A DNA stretch of 64,000 nucleotides from assembly GCA_039025855.1 (NCBI GenBank), contig JBCCNL010000010.1, forward strand, positions 17,443 through 81,442, in the 5' to 3' direction. Below the pieces are notes generated by a model. The model was given only the letters and a program-made list of their open reading frames with translations. It had not been told where the DNA came from and ran no database searches. Each line of letters opens with the position of its first letter. Positions within the stretch are counted from its first letter, which is position 1. The stretch is from JBCCOW01 sp039025855. GTDB lineage: Bacteria; Planctomycetota; Phycisphaerae; Phycisphaerales; Phycisphaeraceae. This document shows positions 41,861 through 49,690 of the stretch, piece by piece. The translations under genes and the position numbers were made by a program.

Positions 41861-42403
41861 ATGCGCCCGGCCGCCCCTACCCTCGACGCCCACGACCGCC
41901 TGATGTGGAGTGCCCTGCACCAGGCTGCAGACGACCCCGTGATCGACTCGGCCCTCCGCACCCTCTACGCCGACCTCGACGCCGCCATCGCCGAGCGCGG
42001 CCCCACTTGCTGGCAATCTGGCAAGTGCTGCAACTTCGACGCCTACGGCCACCGCCTCTACGTCACCGCCCTCGAGATCGCCTGGTTCCGTCGGCAACTC
42101 CCACCCAACCCAACGCCCGCCGATTCGACGCCTGAAGCCACCGCACCAAGCGTGAGCCTCCAGCAGTTCGCCCAGCAGCCTGGGGCCTGCCCGTACCAGG
42201 TCGGCGGCGCCTGCAGCACCCACGCCATCCGCCCCCTCGGCTGCCGCGTCTTCTTCTGTCAGAAGGGCACCGAAGACTGGCAGAACGATCTCTACGAACA
42301 GTTCCTCCAACGCCTGCGTGCCCTGCACGACGCCGCCGGCCTCGAGTACCGCTATATGGACTGGATTGCTGGCCTCGAACTTGCTGAAGCCGCCACAGTC
42401 TAA
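41861..42403 (+). CDS. YkgJ-type Cys-cluster protein, second copy
   Basis: The 180-aa protein repeats the pattern with different spacing: TCWQSGKCCNFDAYGH and GGACSTHAIRPLGCRVFFC. The first cluster lacks the CAxC doublet of its neighbour, so the two probably bind metal differently. It starts 5 bp after the first copy, so they share an mRNA and may act together. Confidence 0.85.
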   Translation: MRPAAPTLDAHDRLMWSALHQAADDPVIDSALRTLYADLDAAIAERGPTCWQSGKCCNFDAYGHRLYVTALEIAWFRRQLPPNPTPADSTPEATAPSVSLQQFAQQPGACPYQVGGACSTHAIRPLGCRVFFCQKGTEDWQNDLYEQFLQRLRALHDAAGLEYRYMDWIAGLELAEAATV

Positions 42404-42467
42404 TGCTTCAATCACGGGCATGGCCAAACCACACGCCCAAACGACTCAACGCACGGACCCCTTCAAC

Positions 42468-43343
42468 ATGAACCGTCTCTTCACTAGCGTGACACTCGCC
42501 CTGATGATCGTCTCCAACGCGTGGGCCGACCCGCAGCCGCCCGGCACCATCGAGCTGCTCGACGTCGAGCTTTCCCAGTGGGAGACCTGGATGGGCGTCC
42601 CGCACGAAACCGTCCAAGGCCTGCCGGCCGGCACCTATCAGAGCAGCAACGTCCACGCAGGCACGCCGATGGGCCTGAACAACGATGTCAAAGGCGTCTT
42701 CACGATGATCGAAGAGGACGGCCAACCCGTCCTGAAAATCACCGGCGAGATCTACGGCGGCCTCACCACCAAAGCCTCGTTTTCCGACTACCACCTCTCG
42801 GTCATGTTTCGCTGGGGCGAGAAGAAGTGGGAACCCCGCCTCGACAAGAAGCGCGACAGTGGCCTGCTCTACCACTGCTACGGCAAGCATGGCGCGTTCT
42901 GGAAGACTTGGAAAGCCTGCCTCGAGTTCCAGGTTCAAGAAACCGACCTCGGTGACTTCATCCCACTCGCCGGCCCGAAGGCCCGCATGCGTGGCACCCT
43001 AGTCAATGGCAAGTGGCTCCGATACGACCCCAACAGCGACACCGTCCACCTCGCCGAGGGCTACACGTCCGCCTCCGCCGAGCCCGACGCGCCGCACGGC
43101 CAGTGGAACCACCTCGAGCTCTACGTCTTGGGCGACCGTGCCGTACACGTCGTCAACGGCCAGGTCGTGATGGTGCTTACCGACGCCATCGACGGCAACG
43201 GTCAGCCGCTGACCAGCGGCAAGATTCAGATCCAGTCCGAAGCCGCCGAGTGCTACTACAAGGACATGCGGCTCACGCCGATCGATACCGCCGCGCTGCC
43301 GCCGGAGATCGCGGCCGTGCTCGTGCCCGATGCTACTCAATGA
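42468..43343 (+). CDS. Secreted DUF1080 (3-keto-disaccharide hydrolase-like) protein
   Basis: The 291-aa protein has a signal peptide (MNRLFTSVTLALMIVSNAWA) and the DUF1080 fold: LKITGEIYGGLTTKASFSDYHLSVMFRWGEKKW, RDSGLLYHCYG, HLELYVLGDRAVHVVNGQVVM and SGKIQIQSEAAECYYKDMRL. It is only distantly similar to the one at 219-1199 and lacks the MGRYEVQV form. It converges with a TIM-barrel sugar isomerase, a neighbour combination compatible with keto-sugar breakdown. Confidence 0.88.
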   Translation: MNRLFTSVTLALMIVSNAWADPQPPGTIELLDVELSQWETWMGVPHETVQGLPAGTYQSSNVHAGTPMGLNNDVKGVFTMIEEDGQPVLKITGEIYGGLTTKASFSDYHLSVMFRWGEKKWEPRLDKKRDSGLLYHCYGKHGAFWKTWKACLEFQVQETDLGDFIPLAGPKARMRGTLVNGKWLRYDPNSDTVHLAEGYTSASAEPDAPHGQWNHLELYVLGDRAVHVVNGQVVMVLTDAIDGNGQPLTSGKIQIQSEAAECYYKDMRLTPIDTAALPPEIAAVLVPDATQ

Positions 43344-43362
43344 TCCGACGAGGCAAGATTGC

Positions 43363-44265
43363 TCACGCCTCGGCGAACCACTTCCGCGCCAGGTCCGCCA
43401 TCACCAGCGCATCCGAATAGCGGTCGCACTCCTCACGCAGCTCTCCGGTGGTCGGATCAACGAACCGCCGGCCATACCCGATGTTCCAGGACAGCAACTC
43501 AGGCGCAAACGCCAGGAACTCTCCGGGCTGGGCCGTCTGCTTGAAGTGCTTGAAGATCGCCGACCACATCTGACAGAAGTGCTGCACGAACGGCTGCTCC
43601 AGCGCCGCCTCGACCGAGTCGCCCAAAGCGACCTGGATGTTCTGGGCGTTCCCGATCCGGCCGTGCATGAAGGACGTGCGTTCAAAGACCGGCTGGATGA
43701 ACGCGAGCTTCTCATCGAAGTCGCCGTAAGGCATCTCCTGCCCGGTGTACCAGTGCGAGAAGTCGCCGTTGAACCGGACCTCGGGGATGCGCTCGACGAG
43801 CTTGACGGTCCGCCACATGTCCTGGGTGACGGTCGCGCGGTGCGTCTCGATGTACAGCGGCAGGTCGTGCCGCGCGCTGGCCTCGAGGATGTCCTTCACT
43901 ACCGCGTCGATGACGTCGTCGTCCTCGTGGCCCCAGCCGACGTGCAGCGTGCCGCAGATCGCGCCGCTGTCCTTCTCCCGCCGGCACAGCTCGTCAGCCT
44001 CGCCGACCTGATTGACCCGGCCGCCACCCGCGAGCCACATCCCCGCGTCCCGCAGCAGCTCGCCGTTGCCCCCCTGCACGCCGCTGAACCCCGCCTCCTT
44101 CAACGCGGCATACAACTCGGCTTCGCTCAGGTCCTTGATCGACGGGGCCCGGGTCCATTCCGGCAGGTCACCCAGCGTGCCCATGCTCAAAAAGACCTCC
44201 AGCCGAGGCGGCCGGTTGGTGTCGTCACGAGTCGGCGGCGGGGCGGTCAGCGTGATGTCGGTCAT
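43363..44265 (-). CDS. TIM-barrel sugar isomerase/epimerase-like protein
   Basis: The 300-aa protein looks like an AP endonuclease 2/xylose isomerase-type barrel: FSGVQGGNGELLRDAG, ICGTLHVGWGHEDDD, LPLYIETHRATVTQD, VRFNGDFSHWYTGQE (Asp and His of a metal site) and FMHGRIGNAQ. I cannot assign a substrate. The ATG at 44265 is chosen because the start of the barrel follows; the frame extends further upstream without similarity. Confidence 0.7.
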   Translation of the reverse strand: MTDITLTAPPPTRDDTNRPPRLEVFLSMGTLGDLPEWTRAPSIKDLSEAELYAALKEAGFSGVQGGNGELLRDAGMWLAGGGRVNQVGEADELCRREKDSGAICGTLHVGWGHEDDDVIDAVVKDILEASARHDLPLYIETHRATVTQDMWRTVKLVERIPEVRFNGDFSHWYTGQEMPYGDFDEKLAFIQPVFERTSFMHGRIGNAQNIQVALGDSVEAALEQPFVQHFCQMWSAIFKHFKQTAQPGEFLAFAPELLSWNIGYGRRFVDPTTGELREECDRYSDALVMADLARKWFAEA

Positions 44266-44347
44266 GGTGAGGTTCCGGTTAATGGCGAGCGCGCGGCAGC
44301 GTAGCGGGTCGAACGTCCGCCTGCAGCCCGCTTGCACCGCAGGCGTT

Positions 44348-45007
44348 TTAGCCGCCAAGCAGCACACCGGTGAGTTCCCGCGTCTCGTGCAGGATCACCG
44401 CCGCGCCGCTGTCTTCCAACTCCTGCACCGCACGGAACCCCCACGACACCCCCACGGCATAACAGCCCGTCGCCACCGCCGTCCCCATGTCCGCCATCGT
44501 GTCGCCGACGAACGCGGTCGTCGCCGGCGTCGCTCCGATCTCGTCCAGCAACGCCAGACACGACGCCGGGTCGGGCTTCGGTGCGTACCCTTCACGGTGA
44601 CCCCACACCGCGGCCCACGGCACCGATGGGAAGTAGTGCTCCACCATGGCCACCGTCGCCGCGTCCGGCTTGTTCGACAGCACCGACACCCCCACGCCCG
44701 ATTCCACTAACGCCGACAGCACCGCGTCAATCCCCTCGAACGGGGCCGTGGTGTCCCGCTGGTGCTCGGCGTAGTACGGCTTGAACAAACCGATCGCTTC
44801 CTCAATCCGGTTCTCCCCTTCCGGGGGCGGGGGCAGCGCCGCCCGGAACAGGTTCGGCAGCCCCTGCCCCGCGAACCGGTTGTAGCTCGAGACCGGGTGC
44901 GTGGGCAGCGCCATCACCGAAAGCGTGTGGTTCGCCGACGCCGCGATGTCGCCCAGCGAATCCAGCAGCGTCCCGTCCAGATCGAAAACCGCGTGTTCAA
45001 ACGCCAT
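44348..45007 (-). CDS. HAD-family phosphatase (phosphoglycolate phosphatase-like)
   Basis: The 219-aa protein has the HAD motifs: VFDLDGTLLDSLGD (nucleophile Asp), LSNKPD (motif II), APKPDPASCLALL (Lys) and FVGDTMADMGTAVATG (motif IV). The helical cap and the GDT-x-D-x-x-A ending fit the Gph/pyrophosphatase branch. TATCAC lies 6 nt before the ATG. It is transcribed away from the flavin reductase-like gene. Confidence 0.88.
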   Translation of the reverse strand: MAFEHAVFDLDGTLLDSLGDIAASANHTLSVMALPTHPVSSYNRFAGQGLPNLFRAALPPPPEGENRIEEAIGLFKPYYAEHQRDTTAPFEGIDAVLSALVESGVGVSVLSNKPDAATVAMVEHYFPSVPWAAVWGHREGYAPKPDPASCLALLDEIGATPATTAFVGDTMADMGTAVATGCYAVGVSWGFRAVQELEDSGAAVILHETRELTGVLLGG

Positions 45008-45049
45008 CGCCAAGTGATACCGTGTTTTGCGTGGCTCCGGGGCACGCCC

Positions 45050-45055
45050 TAGACT
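45050..45055 (+). promoter_or_regulatory. -10-like TAGACT, 8 nt before the flavin reductase-like start
   Basis: TAGACT, CTCTCGCA, then ATG 45064. Slightly wider spacing than the 6-nt group. Confidence 0.5.
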
Positions 45056-45063
45056 CTCTCGCA

Positions 45064-45576
45064 ATGGATCAGAAGGCAGCGCAGCGTGAGGAAACCCCGC
45101 CCGAAGTCTTGGCGATCGGCAAAGCGCTCAGCCGGATCCCGTCCGGGCTCTTTGTCCTGACCGCCGCGCACGAAGACCGCCGCATGGGGATGCTGGTGGC
45201 GTGGGTGCAGCAGGTCTGTTTCGAGCCGCCCATGATCGCCGTCGCGGTCGCCAAGGGCCGGCCCATCATGCCGCTGATCAGCGAGTCGCGCTGCTTCGGG
45301 ATCTGCCAGGTCGCCGAAGACGACAAGATGCTCCGCCGCAAGTTCCGCGACGACCCCGACCCCGACGACGACGCGTTCCTCGGCTACGACCTCGCCCCGT
45401 CCGTCCTCGGCGGCGTCCCCCTGCTCCGCACCGGGCTCTCGGCTATGGAGTGCGAACTCGCCTGCCACATGGACGTCGAGGGCGACCACGACCTGTTCGT
45501 CGGACGCGTCCACGCCGCCTCCGGCGGCGACGGCCAACCCCTGATCCGCCTCCGCGACGACGGCTTCAGCTATTAG
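45064..45576 (+). CDS. Flavin reductase-like (FMN-binding split barrel) protein
   Basis: The 170-aa protein matches the DIM6/NTAB flavin reductase domain: ALSRIPSGLFVLTAAHEDRRMGMLVAWVQQVCFEPPMIAVAVAKG, followed by FGICQVAEDDKMLRRKF and ECELACHMDVEGDHDLFVGRV. Such proteins reduce FMN for a monooxygenase or act in flavin-dependent reduction. It is followed at 37 bp by the AsnC-like fusion and truA, and could be in one transcription unit with them. Confidence 0.8.
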   Translation: MDQKAAQREETPPEVLAIGKALSRIPSGLFVLTAAHEDRRMGMLVAWVQQVCFEPPMIAVAVAKGRPIMPLISESRCFGICQVAEDDKMLRRKFRDDPDPDDDAFLGYDLAPSVLGGVPLLRTGLSAMECELACHMDVEGDHDLFVGRVHAASGGDGQPLIRLRDDGFSY

Positions 45577-45601
45577 CCCGCCCCCCGCAGCCCCGTCGCG
45601 C

Positions 45602-45607
45602 TAGACT
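45602..45607 (+). promoter_or_regulatory. -10-like TAGACT, 6 nt before the AsnC-like gene
   Basis: TAGACT, CCGGTC, then ATG 45614, with no Shine-Dalgarno sequence. Confidence 0.6.
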
Positions 45608-45613
45608 CCGGTC

Positions 45614-46753
45614 ATGGCCATCACCTCTCCTCCGACCGATGCCGGCTCTGTCGCCGACCCGATCAACCAGCAGATCCTGGCCGTCTCCGAAGACCGCATC
45701 CAGGGCTTCGACCCCCAGCCGCTGCACACCATCGCCGAGCTCGCGGGCCTTGATGTAGAGTTGGTGATCGAACGCCTCCGGGCGATGCTGCGCTCCGGTG
45801 CGATCCGACGTATCCGCCAGACGATGCTCGCCACCAGCCTCGCCCCCGGCGCTCTCGTCGCCTGGAAGGTGCCGCCGAAGAAGCTCACCGAAGCCTTCGA
45901 GTTCATGGCCAATGAAGACCCCTTCTCCGGCCACATCGTCACCCGCACCACCGACCGCGAAACACCCGGCTCTCACTACCGCCTCTGGACCACGCTCAAG
46001 GTGCCCGTCGGCTACTCGATGACGAAACACGCCGACTACCTCGCCGCGCAAACCGGGGCCGAAGCCTACCGACTCCTGCCCGCCAAAAAACTCTTCGCGC
46101 TCGGCGTGGGCCACGTCCGCCGCAAGGGCTTGGAACCCGGCAGCCGGAGCGACGAGCCGGGCCGTGTGATCGACACCAACGTGGTGCACCTCGACGATCG
46201 GCAGTGGCGGGTGCTGACTGCGCTCAAGCGTGAGTTCGAGCCCGATGAGCTGGTCGCCGATGTCTGGGCCGCCCGTGCCGACGAGGCCGGCGAAACGCTC
46301 GACGGCTTTCTCGAGGTCGCCAAGGGCCTGGCCGAGGCCGGCGTCGTGGGTCGCTTCTCGACGTTCCTCGAACACGTTAAGCCGCACAGCGACGGGCAGC
46401 GGGTCACCCGGTTCAACGCGCTGTTCCACTGGAAGGTCCCACGGGACCGAGAGATCGATGCCGGCAAAGAGGTCGGCCGACACCACTGCATGACCCACGC
46501 CTACTGGCGCGAAGGCGGCCCCGAGTTCGCCGACGTCAATGTCATGGGCGTCGCCCACGGCACCGAGAAGGACCGCGTCCTCGCCCACAAGGCCGCGATC
46601 GACGAACACCTCGAAGAAGCGGGTATCGCCGTCGAATACACGAACGTCTTCTGGGGCGGCCGCAGCGAGATCACCCCCAGCGAGATCAGCCCGCTGGCGT
46701 ATGCCGAGTGGTGCGGGCAACGCGGGCTCGATCCTGCGACGATGCGGGATTGA
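45614..46753 (+). CDS. Fused double Lrp/AsnC-fold protein (siroheme decarboxylase AhbA/AhbB-like)
   Basis: The 379-aa protein contains two similar halves. Residues about 30-160 have a winged-helix start (LDVELVIERLRAMLRSGAIRRIR) and an AsnC-like part (LVAWKVPPKKLTEAFEFMA, THYRLWTTLKVP). Residues about 195-345 repeat this (DDRQWRVLTALKREFEPDELV, GVVGRFSTFLEHV, RFNALFHWKVP, HHCMTHAYWREGGPEFADVNVMGVAHG). The second half resembles AhbB of the alternative heme / heme d1 route. Normally AhbA and AhbB are separate 150-170 aa proteins. An ordinary double regulator is the alternative. It couples to truA (TGATG). Confidence 0.55.
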   Translation: MAITSPPTDAGSVADPINQQILAVSEDRIQGFDPQPLHTIAELAGLDVELVIERLRAMLRSGAIRRIRQTMLATSLAPGALVAWKVPPKKLTEAFEFMANEDPFSGHIVTRTTDRETPGSHYRLWTTLKVPVGYSMTKHADYLAAQTGAEAYRLLPAKKLFALGVGHVRRKGLEPGSRSDEPGRVIDTNVVHLDDRQWRVLTALKREFEPDELVADVWAARADEAGETLDGFLEVAKGLAEAGVVGRFSTFLEHVKPHSDGQRVTRFNALFHWKVPRDREIDAGKEVGRHHCMTHAYWREGGPEFADVNVMGVAHGTEKDRVLAHKAAIDEHLEEAGIAVEYTNVFWGGRSEITPSEISPLAYAEWCGQRGLDPATMRD

Positions 46754-47625
46754 TGCCCGATCCCGACGGACAACCCGAGATGACGCGCTACCTGATGACT
46801 GTCGCCTACGACGGCAGCGCGTTCCACGGCTGGCAGAAGCAGGAGCCGCCCGGGAGTGAGCCTTTGCGGACGGTGCAGGGTGTGTTGGAGGATGCGTTGG
46901 TTCGGTTACTGCGGACGCCGCGTGACGTGCTGGGGCTGACGGGCGCGAGCCGGACGGACACGGGGGTGCATGCCGAGGGGCAGCGGGCGATGTTTGATGC
47001 AGCGACGCCGATCCCTGTCGAGCGGTTGCACCAGGCGATTACTAGCCGGCTGCCAGAGGACGTCGAGGTGCGGGCGGTCGAGCTGGTAGCGAGCGACTTT
47101 GATGTGATCGGGGATGTCACATCCAAACAGTACCGCTATCGCCTGTGGACTCGGCCCGCTCGCCCGCTCGGCGTTCGGCACCTCGTGTATCCGTGCATTT
47201 ACGAGCTTGATCTCGACCGTATGAACGATGCGACGGCCCGGCTGGTCGGTACGCACGACCTCGAAGGCCTCGCGAATGCCGGCCACGGCCGAACGACCAC
47301 GGTCCGTACTGTCCACGGTTGCCGAGTCGAGCCCGGACCGAATGATGAGTTGCACATCGTCGTGTCAGGCAGCGGGTTTCTTTACAACACGGTCCGCATC
47401 CTCGCGGGCACGCTGGTCGAGGTCGGCCGGGGCCACTTCGAGCCGTCGCGGATGGATGAGATTCTGGTTTCCGGCGACCGGGCGTTGGCGGGGCCAACGC
47501 TGACGCCGAACGGGCTGTGCCTGGAGTGGATCGCGTATCGGGAGGCTGATTTAACGCCAAGACGCCAAGACGCCAAGACGCCAAGGAAGGCAGAGAGCTA
47601 CGGGGGGGTAGACAATGTGGTCTGA
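46753..47625 (+). CDS. truA: tRNA pseudouridine(38-40) synthase
   Basis: The 290-aa enzyme has MTVAYDGSAFHGWQKQ, the catalytic segment GASRTDTGVHAEGQRA (Asp near residue 60), SKQYRYRLWT and GFLYNTVRILAGTLVEVG. The ATG at 46753 overlaps the previous stop (TGATG); ATG 46780 is a possible alternative. Homology ends near GLCLEWIAYREADL. The remaining 20 residues (TPRRQDAKTPRKAESYGG...) are encoded by an octamer repeat array, so the original stop seems to have been lost. Confidence 0.92.
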   Translation: MPDPDGQPEMTRYLMTVAYDGSAFHGWQKQEPPGSEPLRTVQGVLEDALVRLLRTPRDVLGLTGASRTDTGVHAEGQRAMFDAATPIPVERLHQAITSRLPEDVEVRAVELVASDFDVIGDVTSKQYRYRLWTRPARPLGVRHLVYPCIYELDLDRMNDATARLVGTHDLEGLANAGHGRTTTVRTVHGCRVEPGPNDELHIVVSGSGFLYNTVRILAGTLVEVGRGHFEPSRMDEILVSGDRALAGPTLTPNGLCLEWIAYREADLTPRRQDAKTPRKAESYGGVDNVV

Positions 47626-47701
47626 TCGATCTTGTCAGCAAGCCGAATCTGTTTTTCTTGTTTTTTCTTCTTGGCGTCTTGGCGTCTTGGCGTCTTGGCG
47701 T
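47554..47701. repeat. Inverted pair of octamer repeat arrays
   Basis: The left arm (47554-47585) is four perfect copies of ACGCCAAG; the right arm (47670-47701) is four copies of its complement CTTGGCGT. The arms are 32 bp with an 84-bp spacer and could form a large hairpin. The left arm lies in the truA coding end and the right arm in the glycosyltransferase leader. Not a CRISPR: there are no spacers. Confidence 0.9.
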
Positions 47702-47733
47702 TCTAGAGAAACTCCAGACCAACGGATGCCCGC

Positions 47734-48978
47734 GTGAAGATCCTGCACGTTATCACGCGGCTGATCCTGGGCGGTGCCCAGCAGAACACCGTGCTGTCGT
47801 GCAAGGCCCAGGTCGAGGCGGGGAACGAGGTGCACTTGGCGTACGGGCCGATCTACGGGCCAGAGGGTTCGTTACTTGAGGAAGCAAAGGCGAGCGGGGC
47901 GGTGCTGCACGAGGTACCCACGCTGGTGCGTGAGGTCTCGCCGGTGAAGGACTGGCGGTGTCGGCGAGCGTTGACAGAACTGATGAAGTCCGTGCAGCCT
48001 GATGTGATCCATACTCATTCGAGCAAGGCGGGGATCGTGGGTCGGGCCAGCGGTTGGAAGGTACGAAGGGATCCTGAGTTAGAGGCGGCGTGGGATCGAG
48101 CCCGTAGGAATGGGTGGAGGTTACTGATGCGGAGCAACCCGCGGGACTGGAGGCCGCAGGTGGTGCACACGGTGCATGGGCTGCCGTGGAACGAGGAGAT
48201 GTCGGGGTGGAAGCGGCGGTTGTATGTGTGGCTGGAGCGTTATGCGGCGAAGCGGTGTGACCGGCTGATCGCGATCTCGCCGGCGATGGTGGACGCGTTT
48301 GTAGGACAGGGGATCGCGCCGCGGGAGAAGTTTGTGGTGATCCCGAGTGGGATCGATGTCGAGACGTTTTTTGGACAGGATTTACAGGATGGACAGGAAG
48401 GGAAATTGAGAGTGGGGTTGGTGGCTCGGCTGGACCCGCTGAAGGGGCATCGGGATTTGATTGCGGTGCTGCCGGGTTTGGTGGAGCGGTTTCCTGAGTT
48501 GGAAATTGTGTTTGTGGGGGATGGGTTTGATGCGGAGGGGGTACGGGCTGCCGCAAGGGATGCTGGGGTAGAGGAGCGGATCGAGTGGCGGGGGTTGGTG
48601 CCGTTGGAGGCGATGCCGGGGGTGTATCGGGGGTTGGACGTGGTGGTGTTGCCGAGCTACCAAGAAGGGCAGTCGCGGGTGTTGGCCGAGGCACTGCTCG
48701 GTGGGTGTGGGATCGTGGGGTATTACGTGGGGGGGATCCCGTCGGTGTGTGTGGATGGGCAGACAGGGAAGCTGGTGCCGGTGGGGGACACGGACGCGTT
48801 GGCGGAGGCGATCGCGTGGATGCTGGAGCATCCGGCAGAGCGGGCGGCGATGGTGGAGTGGGGGCGTGCGTTGGTGCAGGAGCGGTTCAGTGCCGAGGCG
48901 ATGAACGCGGCGATCCTGAAACTCTACGATGACATACGGCAAGAGCAGATCGAGAAGCTCGTTGGAGGCATGCGATGA
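47734..48978 (+). CDS. GT4 family glycosyltransferase
   Basis: The 414-aa protein has an N-terminal Rossmann domain (ILHVITRLILGGAQQNTVLSCKAQVEAG) and a C-terminal GT4 donor domain (KLRVGLVARLDPLKGHRDLIAVLPGL, FVGDGFDAEGVRAAAR, EGQSRVLAEALLGGCGIVG, whose Glu-x7-Glu motif binds the NDP-sugar). It resembles polysaccharide/EpsF-type enzymes more than BshA. GTG start. A dispersed repeat supplies FFGQDLQDGQEGK (about 212-224) just before the donor domain. Its stop overlaps the PIG-L gene (ATGA), so sugar transfer followed by deacetylation is the likely two-step pathway. Confidence 0.88.
   Translation: MKILHVITRLILGGAQQNTVLSCKAQVEAGNEVHLAYGPIYGPEGSLLEEAKASGAVLHEVPTLVREVSPVKDWRCRRALTELMKSVQPDVIHTHSSKAGIVGRASGWKVRRDPELEAAWDRARRNGWRLLMRSNPRDWRPQVVHTVHGLPWNEEMSGWKRRLYVWLERYAAKRCDRLIAISPAMVDAFVGQGIAPREKFVVIPSGIDVETFFGQDLQDGQEGKLRVGLVARLDPLKGHRDLIAVLPGLVERFPELEIVFVGDGFDAEGVRAAARDAGVEERIEWRGLVPLEAMPGVYRGLDVVVLPSYQEGQSRVLAEALLGGCGIVGYYVGGIPSVCVDGQTGKLVPVGDTDALAEAIAWMLEHPAERAAMVEWGRALVQERFSAEAMNAAILKLYDDIRQEQIEKLVGGMR
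48373..48398 (+). repeat. GGACAGGATTTACAGGAT-type repeat inside the glycosyltransferase gene
   Basis: GGACAGGATTTACAGGAT followed by GGACAGGA; a 9-bp unit (ACAGGAT-based) repeated three times. It is translated as GQDLQDGQE at the linker between the two domains. Confidence 0.65.
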
Positions 48979-49652
48979 ACATTTTGGTGGTCGGCCCGCA
49001 CCCGGACGATCAGGAACTCGGCATGGGCGGGACGATTATTCGGCTCCAGCAGCAGGGGCACAATGTCTTGGTGTTGGACATGTGCAACGGCGAGCCGACG
49101 CCTTACGGCAGCCCGGAGCAGCGGGAGAAGGAGTGGACGGCTGCGGCGGAGATCCTGGGTGTAAAGCGTCGATTGCTCGGGCTGAAGAACCGTGAGATCA
49201 CGCACAGTGTTGAGGCGCGGCACAAGGTGGCGGGGGTGATCCGTGAACATCAGGCGGAGATGGTGTTCCTGCCGTACTTCGAGGATGCGCACCCGGACCA
49301 CGTGGCGACGACGCGGATTGTGGAGGACGCCCGGTTCGATGCGAAGCTCTCAAAGATTGATCTTCCGGGGGAGCCGATCTACCCGAAGCGGCTGGTTTAC
49401 TACTTCTGCACGCACTTGCGGATCGTGGCGACGCCGAACTTTATGATCGACATCACGGAGCAGATGGACGACAAGGAGCGGTCGATCCTGGCGTACGAAA
49501 CGCAGTTTGTGATTCCCGAAAAGAACCGGCGGGTATTGAAGTGGGTGCGGCAGATGAACGGGTATATGGGCAGCCGTGTCGGCGTGGAGTACGCGGAGCC
49601 GTTCTATGTGAAGGAGCCGTTGGGGTTGTCGTCGCTGGAGGGGTTGATATGA
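48975..49652 (+). CDS. PIG-L family de-N-acetylase
   Basis: The 225-aa Zn deacetylase has VVGPHPDDQELGMGGTI (metal His and Asp-Asp, residues about 6-22) and FEDAHPDHVATTRIVEDAR (second metal His). Family members remove acetyl from GlcNAc-linked substrates (LpxC-unrelated), as in bacillithiol, mycothiol or GPI synthesis. Together with the overlapping GT4 gene it resembles BshA/BshB or MshA/MshB pairs in function, but the GT is not BshA-like. Cytoplasmic; no signal peptide. Confidence 0.9.
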   Translation: MNILVVGPHPDDQELGMGGTIIRLQQQGHNVLVLDMCNGEPTPYGSPEQREKEWTAAAEILGVKRRLLGLKNREITHSVEARHKVAGVIREHQAEMVFLPYFEDAHPDHVATTRIVEDARFDAKLSKIDLPGEPIYPKRLVYYFCTHLRIVATPNFMIDITEQMDDKERSILAYETQFVIPEKNRRVLKWVRQMNGYMGSRVGVEYAEPFYVKEPLGLSSLEGLI

Positions 49653-49658
49653 GAGATC

Positions 49659-49676
49659 ACCACGGAGGGCACGGAG
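49659..49676. repeat. ACCACGGAGGGCACGGAG-type repeat fragment
   Basis: Imperfect tandem of a CACGGAG unit, 7 bp beyond the PIG-L stop. Similar units are common scattered repeats in bacteria of this type, judged from memory only. Confidence 0.4.
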
Positions 49677-49690
49677 CAATACCGGAGTGG

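Noticed and set aside
47554..47701. Possible CRISPR array
   Set aside because: The units are contiguous 8-mers without spacers, and the second set is inverted. No cas genes are nearby.
47734..48978. BshA of bacillithiol synthesis
   Set aside because: The N-terminus (ILHVITRLILGGAQQN) fits polysaccharide-type GT4 enzymes; the typical BshA start is absent. Only the generic GT4 call is kept.
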